From Bacteroidia bacterium Ga0077558 (GTDB lineage Bacteria > Bacteroidota > Bacteroidia > Chitinophagales > Chitinophagaceae): a stretch of 64,000 nt of DNA. The notes beneath the pieces are model-generated. The model had not been told where the DNA came from. It made no database searches and worked only from the letters and a program-made list of their open reading frames with translations. Location of the stretch: positions 1 to 64,000 of the forward strand of contig LNFJ01000039.1 in the NCBI GenBank assembly GCA_001464625.1. Reading direction: 5' to 3'. Made by a program: the position numbers and the translations under genes. Below, piece by piece: positions 53,126 to 61,693 of the stretch. Position 1 is the first letter of the stretch. Each line of letters starts with the position of its first letter.

Positions 53126-54346
53126 ATGCGACTCTTCCTTCTGCTAGTAGCAATCAGTTGCGCCAGCCTGGTATATGCACAACCCTCCGATGCAAAAGTA
53201 AAAAGCGATGCCGTAGGCAATGGCGGCGGTGTCATCAGTTTTAAGTTTACAAAAAGCACCGGCACCCGTCAATGGAACAGCAGTGCAGGTAATTGGGAAT
53301 ATGTAAGAGGGGTAGAAATAAAACGTAAAAGCGATTATCCCGGCATCAACATGATTGTAAATGAAGATGTGGTGTACCAATATGTTGGCAATGGCGGATA
53401 TAGTTTTTGGAAAGTACGGGTATTGAGTAATCGCTATGAAGGTATTCCCAATCCTACCGCTTCAGAAATAAACAACTTCATCAGTAAAGACTGGGCAAAA
53501 TTCTATGGGTATTATTATACCACCATCGTTAAACTATGGCACCAACCCATGCTGGCCGATAACCCGCAATGGATATGGCACGACATCAACTCGGTGGAGT
53601 TTAGAATGAAAATGAAATTTGATCATATCATACGGGCAACTGGTATTGAAACTCTCGAATGCATCTGGAACGTACGTCTGTATCGTGACGATCCCAAAGC
53701 CCCGTGGAAAAATATGCTGGCATTACGAAGTGAAGAAGCGGCCGATTTAAAAGTAGTAGGTATGAAAAACTACACTGTGCAACAAATGGAAGATTTTGAA
53801 AAGCAAACGCTGGCTTTTACCATGGCGGAACAAACAGCCAAACAACAGCAGAATGACCTGTCAAAAATTATTACTGTTCCTGCTTTTAATGATGCAGATG
53901 AAATGCTTCGATTTGTACATAATATATTGCGCAATGGCAATCCCGAACAATTGCGGGCAGTAATGTTGCAGGTGTTAGCACCCGGCTTTTTTGTAGAAGG
54001 TAGCAAAGTACAGTTATCAGGCAACGAAGAACGAAACCTGGCAGATGTAATAACCGCTGCTTACAACAATAAAGTAAAGTACAAACAACTCTATTGCCAG
54101 GAGCCGCCCTATACGGTAGAAAAATGGGGCAACAGTAATACAAGAAAAGACATCGTAATTAAAAGTGTGGTAGATAAATGCAATACTCTTTTTACCATTG
54201 ATCGGGTAAATGTTGGGTATATAGAAGGCAAGCCTGTTACCAAACTTGTTATTATGTCGTATGGCATTTATGTGCGGCAGGATCAGGATGTGATTAATTA
54301 TATCAATTCATTTTCCGACAGAAAGAAAATGTGCCCCAACGATTAA
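53126..54346 (+). CDS. Secreted protein, unknown family
   Basis: A 406-residue protein with a signal peptide (MRLFLLLVAISCASLVYAQ). No domain is recognised. Central features: RGVEIKRKSDYPGINMIVNE, GNGGYSFWKVRVLSNRYEGI, RMKMKFDHIIRATGIETLEC, then an acidic helical linker (QQMEDFEKQTLAFTMAEQTA), and a second part with FVHNILRNGNPEQLRAVMLQ and CNTLFTIDRVNVGYIEGKP. The C-terminus carries a Cys-rich end (KKMCPND). It has four Trp-rich strands and looks like a tandem beta-rich protein. Its 3' end is followed by a repeat-rich spacer. Confidence 0.6.
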   Translation: MRLFLLLVAISCASLVYAQPSDAKVKSDAVGNGGGVISFKFTKSTGTRQWNSSAGNWEYVRGVEIKRKSDYPGINMIVNEDVVYQYVGNGGYSFWKVRVLSNRYEGIPNPTASEINNFISKDWAKFYGYYYTTIVKLWHQPMLADNPQWIWHDINSVEFRMKMKFDHIIRATGIETLECIWNVRLYRDDPKAPWKNMLALRSEEAADLKVVGMKNYTVQQMEDFEKQTLAFTMAEQTAKQQQNDLSKIITVPAFNDADEMLRFVHNILRNGNPEQLRAVMLQVLAPGFFVEGSKVQLSGNEERNLADVITAAYNNKVKYKQLYCQEPPYTVEKWGNSNTRKDIVIKSVVDKCNTLFTIDRVNVGYIEGKPVTKLVIMSYGIYVRQDQDVINYINSFSDRKKMCPND

Positions 54347-54981
54347 AAGCCTGAGTTCTCGCAAAGCCACAAACCCGCCACAGCCGTAAAGGAGATTTGT
54401 ATTCTTTGCACCTTTGCGATTTTGTGAGCATATTTTTTGGCCTCTCCCCGAACTACGTTCCCAACCTTCGTACCTCGGTTGCCTTCTAGGAGGAACCTCC
54501 CCAAACCCCTCACAAGGAGGGGCTTCAAGTCGTTTGTATTTTAAAATTCATTAAAGTGTCCAACCTGTGTTCATTCCTTTGCCGCAGGCAAACTAATTTC
54601 TATTTTACTCTACTCAAATCCATGCCCTTCAAAAAGCTCCCAGCTATCAACCGCTAACTCCGAACCTGTCTGCCGACAGGCAGGCTCAGAACTCCGAACC
54701 TGTCTGCCGACAGGCAGGCTCAGAACTCCGAACCTGTCTGCCGACAGGCAGGCTCTGAACTCCGAACCTGTCTGCCGACAGGCAGGCTCTGAACTTTATT
54801 TGTGCATTTCTTTTTTATAAATACCTTCCACAAATGCTTTGATTTTTTAAAATTTGGACTTACTTTACTAACGTTCCTTAACCGAACCTCCTGAGCATAA
54901 TCCGTCACCTTACCGAAAAATAAAAGCCTCTTTTATTTTTTAACCCTGTTTGCCTGTTGGTAAACACAAAACTTAAACGAC
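54347..54981. other. Repeat-rich intergenic stretch (635 bp), no gene seen
   Basis: The stretch holds a decayed segment with CTTTGCACCTTTGCG and CTCGCAAAGCCAC parts (54355-54430), a hairpin-like CCTCCCC/GGAGGGG piece (about 54500-54523), the 4 x 34-bp tandem array (54656-54791), and then plain AT-rich sequence up to the next gene. A 62-codon minus-strand open frame here is only the repeat read in frame. Confidence 0.75.
54656..54791. repeat. Tandem array of four 34-bp units
   Basis: Four copies in direct order, 136 bp, starting AACTCCGAACCTGTCTGCCG; copies 3 and 4 end TCTG instead of TCAG. Each unit holds the palindrome CCTGTC-TGCC-GACAGG. The AACTCCGAAC core also appears in short form at 55360-55391. 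No spacers are between units, so this is not a CRISPR array. Confidence 0.88.
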
Positions 54982-55359
54982 ATGGTTCAGGTAGACATCT
55001 CACAGCTAACTTCAGAGTGCAACACCTGGAGAGAGCAGCTTCGCCTTCATCGGGAAGAATTCACCACCGACGAAACAAAGCTACAGCAGGTAGCCGGTCG
55101 TCAACTCTCCAAAGAACAACTGCAAGACGTAGAACATTTACACAACCAGTTTCACATTCAGCTTATCAACATCCATGACCTTAAACAATCTATCAAAGCC
55201 CATGAACGCAAAATGGAATTTGAAAGAGTAGCCTTTAATGGTAAAGTGAATGAAGATAGTTTGATACGTCACGAAAGATTGCATGATGAGTACCAGGCCC
55301 TTCAACAAACGTTGCAGGATCTGCGTGCCGAATTCAGCAATTTTCTTAGCAGAACGTAA
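54982..55359 (+). CDS. Coiled-coil protein, unknown
   Basis: A 125-residue protein almost entirely helical and charged: QLTSECNTWREQLRLHREEF, LSKEQLQDVEHLHNQFHIQ, NIHDLKQSIKAHERKMEFER, LIRHERLHDEYQALQQTLQD. His and Leu heptad-like spacing suggests a coiled coil. No family is recognised. It lies 84 bp before the EF-G-like gene in the same direction and after the repeat array; AACTCCGAAC repeats follow its stop. Confidence 0.6.
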   Translation: MVQVDISQLTSECNTWREQLRLHREEFTTDETKLQQVAGRQLSKEQLQDVEHLHNQFHIQLINIHDLKQSIKAHERKMEFERVAFNGKVNEDSLIRHERLHDEYQALQQTLQDLRAEFSNFLSRT

Positions 55360-55443
55360 AACTCCGAACTAAGAACTCCGAACTCGGAACTGTTTTCAAC
55401 CCCATTGAATTCAAAGCATTCTTCATCTCTAAACCAGATTGCC

Positions 55444-57579
55444 ATGCCTGAATTTGATACCTCACACGTCAAAAATATTGTCTTGCTGGGCCATGCCGGC
55501 TCCGGTAAGACCACCTTAGCGGAGTGCATGTTGTTCGAAGCCGGACTCATCAACCGCAGAGGTTCCATCGCAGAGCGAAACACCACAGGAGATTACCACG
55601 AACTTGAACAAGACCGTGGTAATTCTATTTTTAGCAAGCTCCTGCATACTAAATGGAGAGGCTACAAAATAAATATCATCGATACTCCCGGCTATGATGA
55701 TTTTACAGGCGAAGTAATATCTGCCCTGCGGGTGGCCGATACCGGCGTTATGCTGCTCAACGCTATGATGGGAGTAGAAGTAGGCACCGATATCATTTGG
55801 GAATACACGGACAAGTTTAAAACCCCCATGATATTCGCCGTAAATAAACTCGATGATGATAAAGCCGACTTCGATAAAACCGTACGGGATGCCAAAGCAC
55901 ATTTCGGAAACAATGTAGTAGTGGTGCAATACCCACGACAAACCGGTGCCGGCTTTCATGAGATCATTGATGTGCTGCGCATGACCATGTATAAATTCAA
56001 CAACACCGGCGGTAAACCGGAGAAGCTGGCGATACCAGATGATGAAAAAGCAAAAGCAGATGAACTGCACAAAGAATTAATAGAAGCCATTGCCAGCAAC
56101 GATGAGAGCCTCATGGAAAAATATTTCGACCAGGGCGAACTCACCGAAGATGAAATGAAGAACGGGATGAAAAAAGCCATGATCAATCATGATCTGTTTC
56201 CGCTTTTCTGTCTCTCTGCCGAACGCAATATGGGCAGTGGCCGCCTCATGGGCTTTATAGATAATGTTTGCCCCAGTGCAAATGAAATGCCGCCGCAAAA
56301 AACAAAGAAGGGAGATACACTCACCTGCGATGCCAATGGCCCCGCCTGCATTTTCATTTACAAAACAATTTCGGAGCCGCATGTAGGAGAGTTGTCTTTC
56401 TTTAAAGTATATAGCGGCACAGTAAAGAGTGGTATGGAACTGGAGAACGAAACCACCGGCGTCACCGAAAAACTAACGCAGTTATTTTTAGTAGAAGGAA
56501 ATAAACGAACCGCTATTAATGAACTCGTAGCAGGCGATATTGGTGCAACACTCAAATTAAAGAACACACATGTTAATAACACCCTGCATACAAAGGGAAA
56601 AAATTACGAACTGCCACCAATAGAATTTCCATCACCCAACATGACGGTGGCCATTGAAACCATCAAAAAAGGAGAGGAGGAAAAACTATCACAAGCCATG
56701 CACCAACTGCGGGAAGAAGATCCCACACTGCTGGTAGAAGTTTCTTCCGAATTAAAACAAACACTCATCCATTGCCAGGGGGATATGCATCTCGCCGTAG
56801 CCAAATGGAAAATAGAACACCAGCACAAGCTGGAGGTAAAATTCATTAAACCAAAAATTGCGTACCGGGAAACCATCCGCAAAATGGCCGATGCCAGTTA
56901 CCGCCACAAAAAACAAAGTGGGGGAGCCGGGCAGTTTGGCGAAGTGTATATGCGTATAGAACCCTGGTATGATGGTATGCCCGAACCCACGGAGTTCAAT
57001 GTGCGGGGGCGGGATGCACATGATCTTGATTGGGGTGGCAAACTCGTTTTCTACAATTGCATTGTAGGTGGTGCTATTGATGCAAGGTTTCTTCCCTCCA
57101 TCTTAAAAGGTGTGATGGAAAAAATGCACAACGGCCCACTCACCGGTTCCTATGCAAGGGATATACGGGTATCGGTGTACGATGGTAAAATGCACCCGGT
57201 TGATAGTAACGATATATCCTTTAAAATAGCAGGCCTCCAGGCATTCCGCACCGCCTTTCAGCAGGCCGACCCGCAAATACTGGAACCTATCTATCATGTA
57301 GAAGTGCTATGTCCCGATGATTTAACCGGTGCTGTCATGGGCGACCTGCAAAGCCGCCGTGCCATAGTAGAAGGTATAGATAGCGAAGGCCATTTTCAAA
57401 AAATACTGGCCCGTGTACCATTGGCCGAAATGGATGGTTACTCATCCTCCCTGCGATCCATTACCCAGGGCCGAGCAAGGTTTACTATGAACTTTGTGGC
57501 CTACGAAGCAGTGCCTTTTGAGTTGCAACGGAAGTTGATTGATGAGTATAGTAAAACGGCCAAAGAAGAATACGCTTAA
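55444..57579 (+). CDS. Elongation factor G-like GTPase (EF-G paralogue)
   Basis: A 711-residue translation GTPase. G1 LGHAGSGKTTLAE, switch/G2 region with RGNSIFSKLL, G3 NIIDTPGYDDF, G4 AVNKLDDDKADFDKTV, then EF-G domains II to V (GELSFFKVYSGTVKSGMELE, HLAVAKWKIEHQHKLEVKF, SGGAGQFGEVYMRIEP, DLTGAVMGDLQSRRAIVEGI). The G3 His of canonical EF-G (DTPGH) is Tyr here, as in EF-G2-type paralogues, in which GTP hydrolysis is altered. It is not the main translocase; a special or stress role is inferred. The start is ATG 55444. A terminator follows. Confidence 0.88.
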   Translation: MPEFDTSHVKNIVLLGHAGSGKTTLAECMLFEAGLINRRGSIAERNTTGDYHELEQDRGNSIFSKLLHTKWRGYKINIIDTPGYDDFTGEVISALRVADTGVMLLNAMMGVEVGTDIIWEYTDKFKTPMIFAVNKLDDDKADFDKTVRDAKAHFGNNVVVVQYPRQTGAGFHEIIDVLRMTMYKFNNTGGKPEKLAIPDDEKAKADELHKELIEAIASNDESLMEKYFDQGELTEDEMKNGMKKAMINHDLFPLFCLSAERNMGSGRLMGFIDNVCPSANEMPPQKTKKGDTLTCDANGPACIFIYKTISEPHVGELSFFKVYSGTVKSGMELENETTGVTEKLTQLFLVEGNKRTAINELVAGDIGATLKLKNTHVNNTLHTKGKNYELPPIEFPSPNMTVAIETIKKGEEEKLSQAMHQLREEDPTLLVEVSSELKQTLIHCQGDMHLAVAKWKIEHQHKLEVKFIKPKIAYRETIRKMADASYRHKKQSGGAGQFGEVYMRIEPWYDGMPEPTEFNVRGRDAHDLDWGGKLVFYNCIVGGAIDARFLPSILKGVMEKMHNGPLTGSYARDIRVSVYDGKMHPVDSNDISFKIAGLQAFRTAFQQADPQILEPIYHVEVLCPDDLTGAVMGDLQSRRAIVEGIDSEGHFQKILARVPLAEMDGYSSSLRSITQGRARFTMNFVAYEAVPFELQRKLIDEYSKTAKEEYA

Positions 57580-57602
57580 ATACACATGAGATACAAATTA
57601 CA

Positions 57603-57634
57603 AAGCCCCGGCACTTCAATGTCGGGGCTTTTTT
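57603..57634 (+). terminator. Terminator of the EF-G-like gene
   Basis: An 11-bp stem with one G-T pair, 57603-57613 with 57620-57630, then TTTT. Confidence 0.85.
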
Positions 57635-57664
57635 CCTTTCAGGTTTGTTATCCCGAATTTCGGA

Positions 57665-57687
57665 GTCTTGTCATTCCGACGAAGGAG
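57665..57687 (+). repeat. 23-bp direct repeat, copy 1
   Basis: Identical to 57818-57840 at 22 of 23 positions; core CCGACGAAGGAG. Confidence 0.7.
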
Positions 57688-57733
57688 GAATCTTGTATTT
57701 GTTGCCCAACTGCATTACTACTATCACCGTCTG

Positions 57734-57782
57734 TTGCGTCGCACTCTTGTACGTTCGGTAATTCTACTCAGCATTTGCAAAG
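57734..57782 (+). repeat. Dispersed repeat, copy B
   Basis: Matches the minus strand of 43705-43752: identical over 23 nt at the start (ending GTACGTTC), then about three-quarters identical up to GCATTTGC-AAG. Confidence 0.7.
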
Positions 57783-57817
57783 TCTCCGCATTGTTCGCAA
57801 TATTCACCAATAGCAGG

Positions 57818-57840
57818 GTCTTGTCATACCGACGAAGGAG
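57818..57840 (+). repeat. 23-bp direct repeat, copy 2
   Basis: Second copy of the 57665-57687 repeat, 22 of 23 positions shared. Confidence 0.7.
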
Positions 57841-57888
57841 CCATCTCAATCTCTTTGCTTATTTTCGGAGATAAATCAAAACTCTCCC

Positions 57889-59343
57889 ATGTTCGAACAA
57901 ACCTTCAAGAATATTGATGATATACTCCACAAAGATGCCGGTTGCAGTAGCGAGTTAGATTATGTAGAACAAACCAGTTGGGTATTGTTCTTAAAGTACC
58001 TGAGTGATTTAGAAGAAGATCGCCGCACCAAAGCAGAACTCGTTGGTAAAGAGTATGAATACCTCATCGGCAAACAATACCGCTGGGAAGTGCTGGCTCC
58101 CAAAACGAAAGACGGAAAGATTGACCACCAAAAAGCATTGACGGGTGATGACCTGAAAGATTTTGTTGATCTCAAACTCTTTCCTTACTTAAAAAAATTC
58201 AGAACCGATGCAGTCTCTGCTGATACATTAGAATATAAAATCGGCGAAATATTCAGCGAACTGAAAAACAGGATGCAAAGCGGTTACAACCTGCGGGAAG
58301 TAATCAACCGCATTGATGAACTGCGTTTCCGCACCTCGGCAGAAAAACATGAGATGAGCCATCTCTACGAATCCAAGATACAGAACATGGGCAATGCCGG
58401 CCGCAATGGTGGTGAATACTATACACCCCGCCCATTGATAAGAACGATTGTAAAAGTAGTAGCACCGGAACTGGGACAAAAAATTTATGATGGGGCTGTT
58501 GGTTCTGCCGGTTTCTTATGCGAAGCATTTGAATATTTAAAAGAACAAAACAAAAACCGCAGTACGGCACAGGATAAAATATTACAGACAAAAACATTTT
58601 ACGGCAAAGAAAAAAAATCATTGGCCTACATTATTGGCACCATGAATATGATTTTGCATGGCGTGGAAGCTCCCAATATTATACATACCAATACACTGGC
58701 CGAAAACCTGGCCGATATACAGGAGAAAGACCGCTATGATATTGTATTGGCCAATCCACCATTTGGCGGAAAAGAAAGAGCGGAAGTGCAACAAAACTTT
58801 CCAATAAAAACAGGTGAAACCGCTTCTTTATTCTTACAGCATTTTATTAAAATATTAAAAGCAGGTGGCAAAGCCGGTGTGGTAATTAAAAATACTTTCT
58901 TAAGTAATACCGATAATGCATCTGTTGCCTTGCGCAAACAACTATTAGAAAACTGTAACCTGCATACGGTATTAGATTTACCCGGCGGCACATTTACAGG
59001 TGCCGGTGTAAAAACAGTGGTATTGTTTTTTGATAAAGGAGCACCAACAAAAAAAGTATGGTTTTACCAATTAAACCTTGATAGAAATCTTGGTAAAACA
59101 AATGCACTGAGCGAAAAAGATTTGGCAGATTTTGTTGCCTTACAAAAAACAAAAGCCGATAGTGAAAACAGCTGGACCATTAAAATAAAAGACATTGACC
59201 CAACTACTTTTGACCTGAGTGCAAAAAACCCCAATAAAAAAGAAGAAGCTGCATTGCGCCAACCGGAAGAAATTCTTGAAGAGATGAAAGCATTAGATGA
59301 GGAAAGTGCGGATATTCTAAAATCAATTTTGGATCTGATATGA
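57889..59343 (+). CDS. hsdM: Type I restriction-modification DNA methyltransferase subunit
   Basis: A 484-residue N6-adenine methyltransferase. N-terminal helical HsdM_N domain (LDYVEQTSWVLFLKYLSDLE), SAM-binding motif I-like VGSAGFLCEAFEYLKEQ, catalytic motif IV in DIVLANPPFGGKERAEVQQN (N-P-P-F) near residue 288, and later HTVLDLPGGTFTGAGVKTVV. It methylates the target site and is the modifying core of the R2M2S complex. Its stop overlaps the hsdS ATG by 4 bp. It is the first gene of the defence locus, after the repeat-rich spacer. Confidence 0.96.
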   Translation: MFEQTFKNIDDILHKDAGCSSELDYVEQTSWVLFLKYLSDLEEDRRTKAELVGKEYEYLIGKQYRWEVLAPKTKDGKIDHQKALTGDDLKDFVDLKLFPYLKKFRTDAVSADTLEYKIGEIFSELKNRMQSGYNLREVINRIDELRFRTSAEKHEMSHLYESKIQNMGNAGRNGGEYYTPRPLIRTIVKVVAPELGQKIYDGAVGSAGFLCEAFEYLKEQNKNRSTAQDKILQTKTFYGKEKKSLAYIIGTMNMILHGVEAPNIIHTNTLAENLADIQEKDRYDIVLANPPFGGKERAEVQQNFPIKTGETASLFLQHFIKILKAGGKAGVVIKNTFLSNTDNASVALRKQLLENCNLHTVLDLPGGTFTGAGVKTVVLFFDKGAPTKKVWFYQLNLDRNLGKTNALSEKDLADFVALQKTKADSENSWTIKIKDIDPTTFDLSAKNPNKKEEAALRQPEEILEEMKALDEESADILKSILDLI

Positions 59344-60560
59344 AACAAGGTTGGAAAATAGTGACTTTAGGTGATGTTTGTAAAACAACTCAGGGTATTC
59401 AAATATCAAAAAGTAACCAAGAAAACAAACTGCTTCATAATTATAAGCGGTATCTCTATATATCTGATTTTAAGAATGAAAAGAATCTAAAATATGTTGA
59501 AAATATTTATCCTGAGAAAATTGTAACTGAAAAAGATCTAATAGTTGTAAATACTGGTGCATCTGCAGGAGATATATTTAGAGGCATTGATGGAATTTTA
59601 AGTAACAACCTTTTTAAAGTTTCTTTTGATGATAAAATAATTGATCCTGATTTTATATTCTATTTTGTAAATTCTGATATTTTCAAGAATCACCAAAGTT
59701 TTATTATGCGAGGTACAGCAAATCCTCATATGGGCCATGAAAATTTTAAATCCACTCCTTTTAAATATCCAAATATTAATGAACAAAAAAGCATAGTGGC
59801 CATCTTAGATGAAGTCTTTGCCTTCATAGCTAAAGCAAAAGCCAACGCCGAGCAAAACCTAAACAATGCCAAAGAGCTTTTTGAAAGTTATTTGCAATCG
59901 GTGTTTGAAAATAAAGGAGAGGATTGGGAAGAGAAGACAATTCAAGAAATTACAAAAGTGGTAAATGGTTATGCTTTTTCCAGTAAAGATTTTAGGTCAA
60001 CTAATACAATCAAATCAATCAAAATAACAAATGTTGGCGTAAAAGAATTTGTGGAGGAAACAGATAATTTTTTACCAGAAAAATATAAAACAACGCTAAA
60101 GGAATATCAGGTTAAAGAAGGAAACATCGTAATTGCGTTAACGAGAACAATAATTGCAGCAGGTTTAAAAGTTGCTGTGGTTCCTAAAAGTTATGATGGA
60201 GCATTAATTAATCAACGAGTTGCTGCATTAGTTCCAAATGAAAAGTTAGTAAATCAAAGATATTTATATAATTACCTAACAACTGCTGGTGTAACAAAAT
60301 ATGTATTGTCGAATGTTAATACACTAATGCAGCCTAATCTTTCAATCAATGATTTAAAAAATATGCTTGTTCCTTGCCCGCCACTAGAGGAACAACAAGC
60401 CATCGTCCGCAACCTCAATGCCCTATCCGCCGAAACCAATAAATTAGAAACCATCTACCAGCAAAAAATAAATGATTTGGAAGAATTAAAAAAATCGGTA
60501 TTGCAAAAGGCGTTTAGAGGGGAATTGAAGACTGAAAAATCGGTTTTTGCATCAAATTAA
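59340..60560 (+). CDS. hsdS: Type I restriction-modification specificity subunit
   Basis: A 406-residue protein with two target-recognition domains, each followed by a conserved helical spacer: TRD1 from KQGWKIVTLGDVCKTTQGIQ, spacer NEQKSIVAILDEVFAFIAKA with SYLQSVFE; TRD2 from GEDWEEKTIQEITKVVNGYA, spacer PLEEQQAIVRNLNALSAETN with LKKSVLQKAFRGEL. This is the layout of a full-length HsdS that recognises a split asymmetric site. The two TRDs differ clearly in sequence and the central and C-terminal repeats are the likely points of recombination. It overlaps hsdM by 4 bp. Confidence 0.94.
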   Translation: MKQGWKIVTLGDVCKTTQGIQISKSNQENKLLHNYKRYLYISDFKNEKNLKYVENIYPEKIVTEKDLIVVNTGASAGDIFRGIDGILSNNLFKVSFDDKIIDPDFIFYFVNSDIFKNHQSFIMRGTANPHMGHENFKSTPFKYPNINEQKSIVAILDEVFAFIAKAKANAEQNLNNAKELFESYLQSVFENKGEDWEEKTIQEITKVVNGYAFSSKDFRSTNTIKSIKITNVGVKEFVEETDNFLPEKYKTTLKEYQVKEGNIVIALTRTIIAAGLKVAVVPKSYDGALINQRVAALVPNEKLVNQRYLYNYLTTAGVTKYVLSNVNTLMQPNLSINDLKNMLVPCPPLEEQQAIVRNLNALSAETNKLETIYQQKINDLEELKKSVLQKAFRGELKTEKSVFASN

Positions 60561-60683
60561 TAATCATTTGCCTGAAAATCATTTCATTATCTCACCAACT
60601 TGATTTTACCCATGCTCATGAGCCAAATGTATTAGATTTGTAAAAAATAAACCTATAGGTTGATTATTAAATAGAAACACTGT

Positions 60684-61223
60684 ATGTTTGCCTTATCTGA
60701 AATCGTCGAAGAAAAACTGTTTGCCCTTAAAGAGGGTGGCCGTTTAGACGCTTTTCATCAGTGTTTTGAAAATTGGCAGGATGTAGAATATGTATACAAT
60801 TTTTTTAAAAGCCGCCCAGAGGCTTTGCTTTATTATGGAGTGGACCATAGGACAGCCGTGCGGTTAATACTCAGAGAAAGCGAACAGTTTTTTGATGATA
60901 TTTTAAATATTGCAGAAGAAGAAAATGCTACATCATTAGATAAAATTATTTTTCAACCATTACATAACGGCGATGATTTTGATTTGCCCATTATAGAAAC
61001 CAAAGCGTATGGTAAAGAGTCTGGCAGAAGTTTTCTCCGTCTATATGCTATACGTCTCAGTGATGGCGCATATATTATTGTCGGCGGCCTTATAAAAACC
61101 ACAGAAGCATTACAGGATTGTGAAGAAGGGAAAGCAGTGTTAAAAAAATTGAAGGAGATAGCAGATATCCTTAGAAAAAGCGAAATGTTTGACACATTTG
61201 ATATTGGCATCTTAGTTGTCTAA
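60684..61223 (+). CDS. Putative toxin, RelE/HigB-like C-terminal domain
   Basis: A 179-residue protein of unrecognised family. The C-terminal half resembles RelE-fold toxins: FLRLYAIRLSDGAYIIVGG, IKTTEAL, then KAVLKKLKEIADILRKSE, in which a short strand set and a final helix follow the basic/aromatic pattern. The N-terminal 100 residues (LDAFHQCFENWQDVEYVYNF, VDHRTAVRLILRESEQFFDD) are an extra part not present in simple RelE. It is followed by an XRE gene 25 nt later and a SecB-like gene, within the type I locus. Toxin role is inferred from fold resemblance and operon order. Confidence 0.5.
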   Translation: MFALSEIVEEKLFALKEGGRLDAFHQCFENWQDVEYVYNFFKSRPEALLYYGVDHRTAVRLILRESEQFFDDILNIAEEENATSLDKIIFQPLHNGDDFDLPIIETKAYGKESGRSFLRLYAIRLSDGAYIIVGGLIKTTEALQDCEEGKAVLKKLKEIADILRKSEMFDTFDIGILVV

Positions 61224-61248
61224 ATGTATACAATAGAACTTGATAATT

Positions 61249-61692
61249 ATGTCTACTAAAAACAAACTGGAAGAAGTATTTGGAAAGATCGAAGCCAGTA
61301 AATGGAATGAAGCTGCACACAAGCAGAAAGAGGCTAAGACCTGGCTTCATTATTCACAGGAAGTAGCACTTGCCCTTTTAGAATTGATGGATCAGAGGAA
61401 AATCACTCAAAAAGCGTTGGCAGAAAAAATGAATGTGTCTCCGCAACTCATCAATAAATGGGTAAAGGGAAAAGAGAATTTCACTTTTGAAACCGTTGCC
61501 AGACTTGAAGAAGTGTTTGGTGTTAAACTTCTTAAAGTTGAATTGAAGTCAAACAAAGTTTCAATACCAGTAGAAATTTTAAAGGTTTACATAGAAGAGT
61601 ATATACGACCTAGCTTGAATTTGTGGGCAAATAAACCCCTGGCCAGTAAGATTATAAAGATCCCTAAAACGGAATACGCAAAAGCGAATTAA
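61249..61692 (+). CDS. XRE-family HTH antitoxin-like regulator
   Basis: A 147-residue protein. An N-terminal helix (KNKLEEVFGKIEASKWNEAA) precedes the Cro/C1 domain (residues about 45-95: VALALLELMDQRKITQKALA, MNVSPQLINKWVKGKENFTF, ARLEEVFGVKLLKVEL). A C-terminal extension of about 45 residues holds Trp and hydrophobic residues (VYIEEYIRPSLNLWANKPLA); in TAC antitoxins an extension of this kind is the chaperone-binding site. I chose ATG 61249 over the TTG at 61240. The SecB-like gene starts 1 nt after its stop, so translation is coupled. Confidence 0.75.
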   Translation: MSTKNKLEEVFGKIEASKWNEAAHKQKEAKTWLHYSQEVALALLELMDQRKITQKALAEKMNVSPQLINKWVKGKENFTFETVARLEEVFGVKLLKVELKSNKVSIPVEILKVYIEEYIRPSLNLWANKPLASKIIKIPKTEYAKAN

Positions 61693-61693
61693 C

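Larger units (their letters stand above)
57580..57888. other. Repeat-bearing spacer before the type I restriction locus (309 bp)
   Basis: The stretch contains the EF-G-like terminator (57603-57634), two copies of a 23-bp direct repeat (57665-57687 and 57818-57840) and dispersed repeat copy B (57734-57782). Short open frames in it are the repeats read in frame. Nothing else was seen. Confidence 0.75.

Noticed and set aside
54656-54791. CRISPR array
   Set aside because: The units are back to back with no unique spacers and no cas genes are near.
54720-54908. Minus-strand open frame with PVGRQV-like peptide
   Set aside because: It is the tandem array read in frame, with no ribosome-binding context.
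57586-57874. Two short plus-strand open frames before hsdM
   Set aside because: They consist of the terminator and the dispersed repeats and show no protein-like composition.
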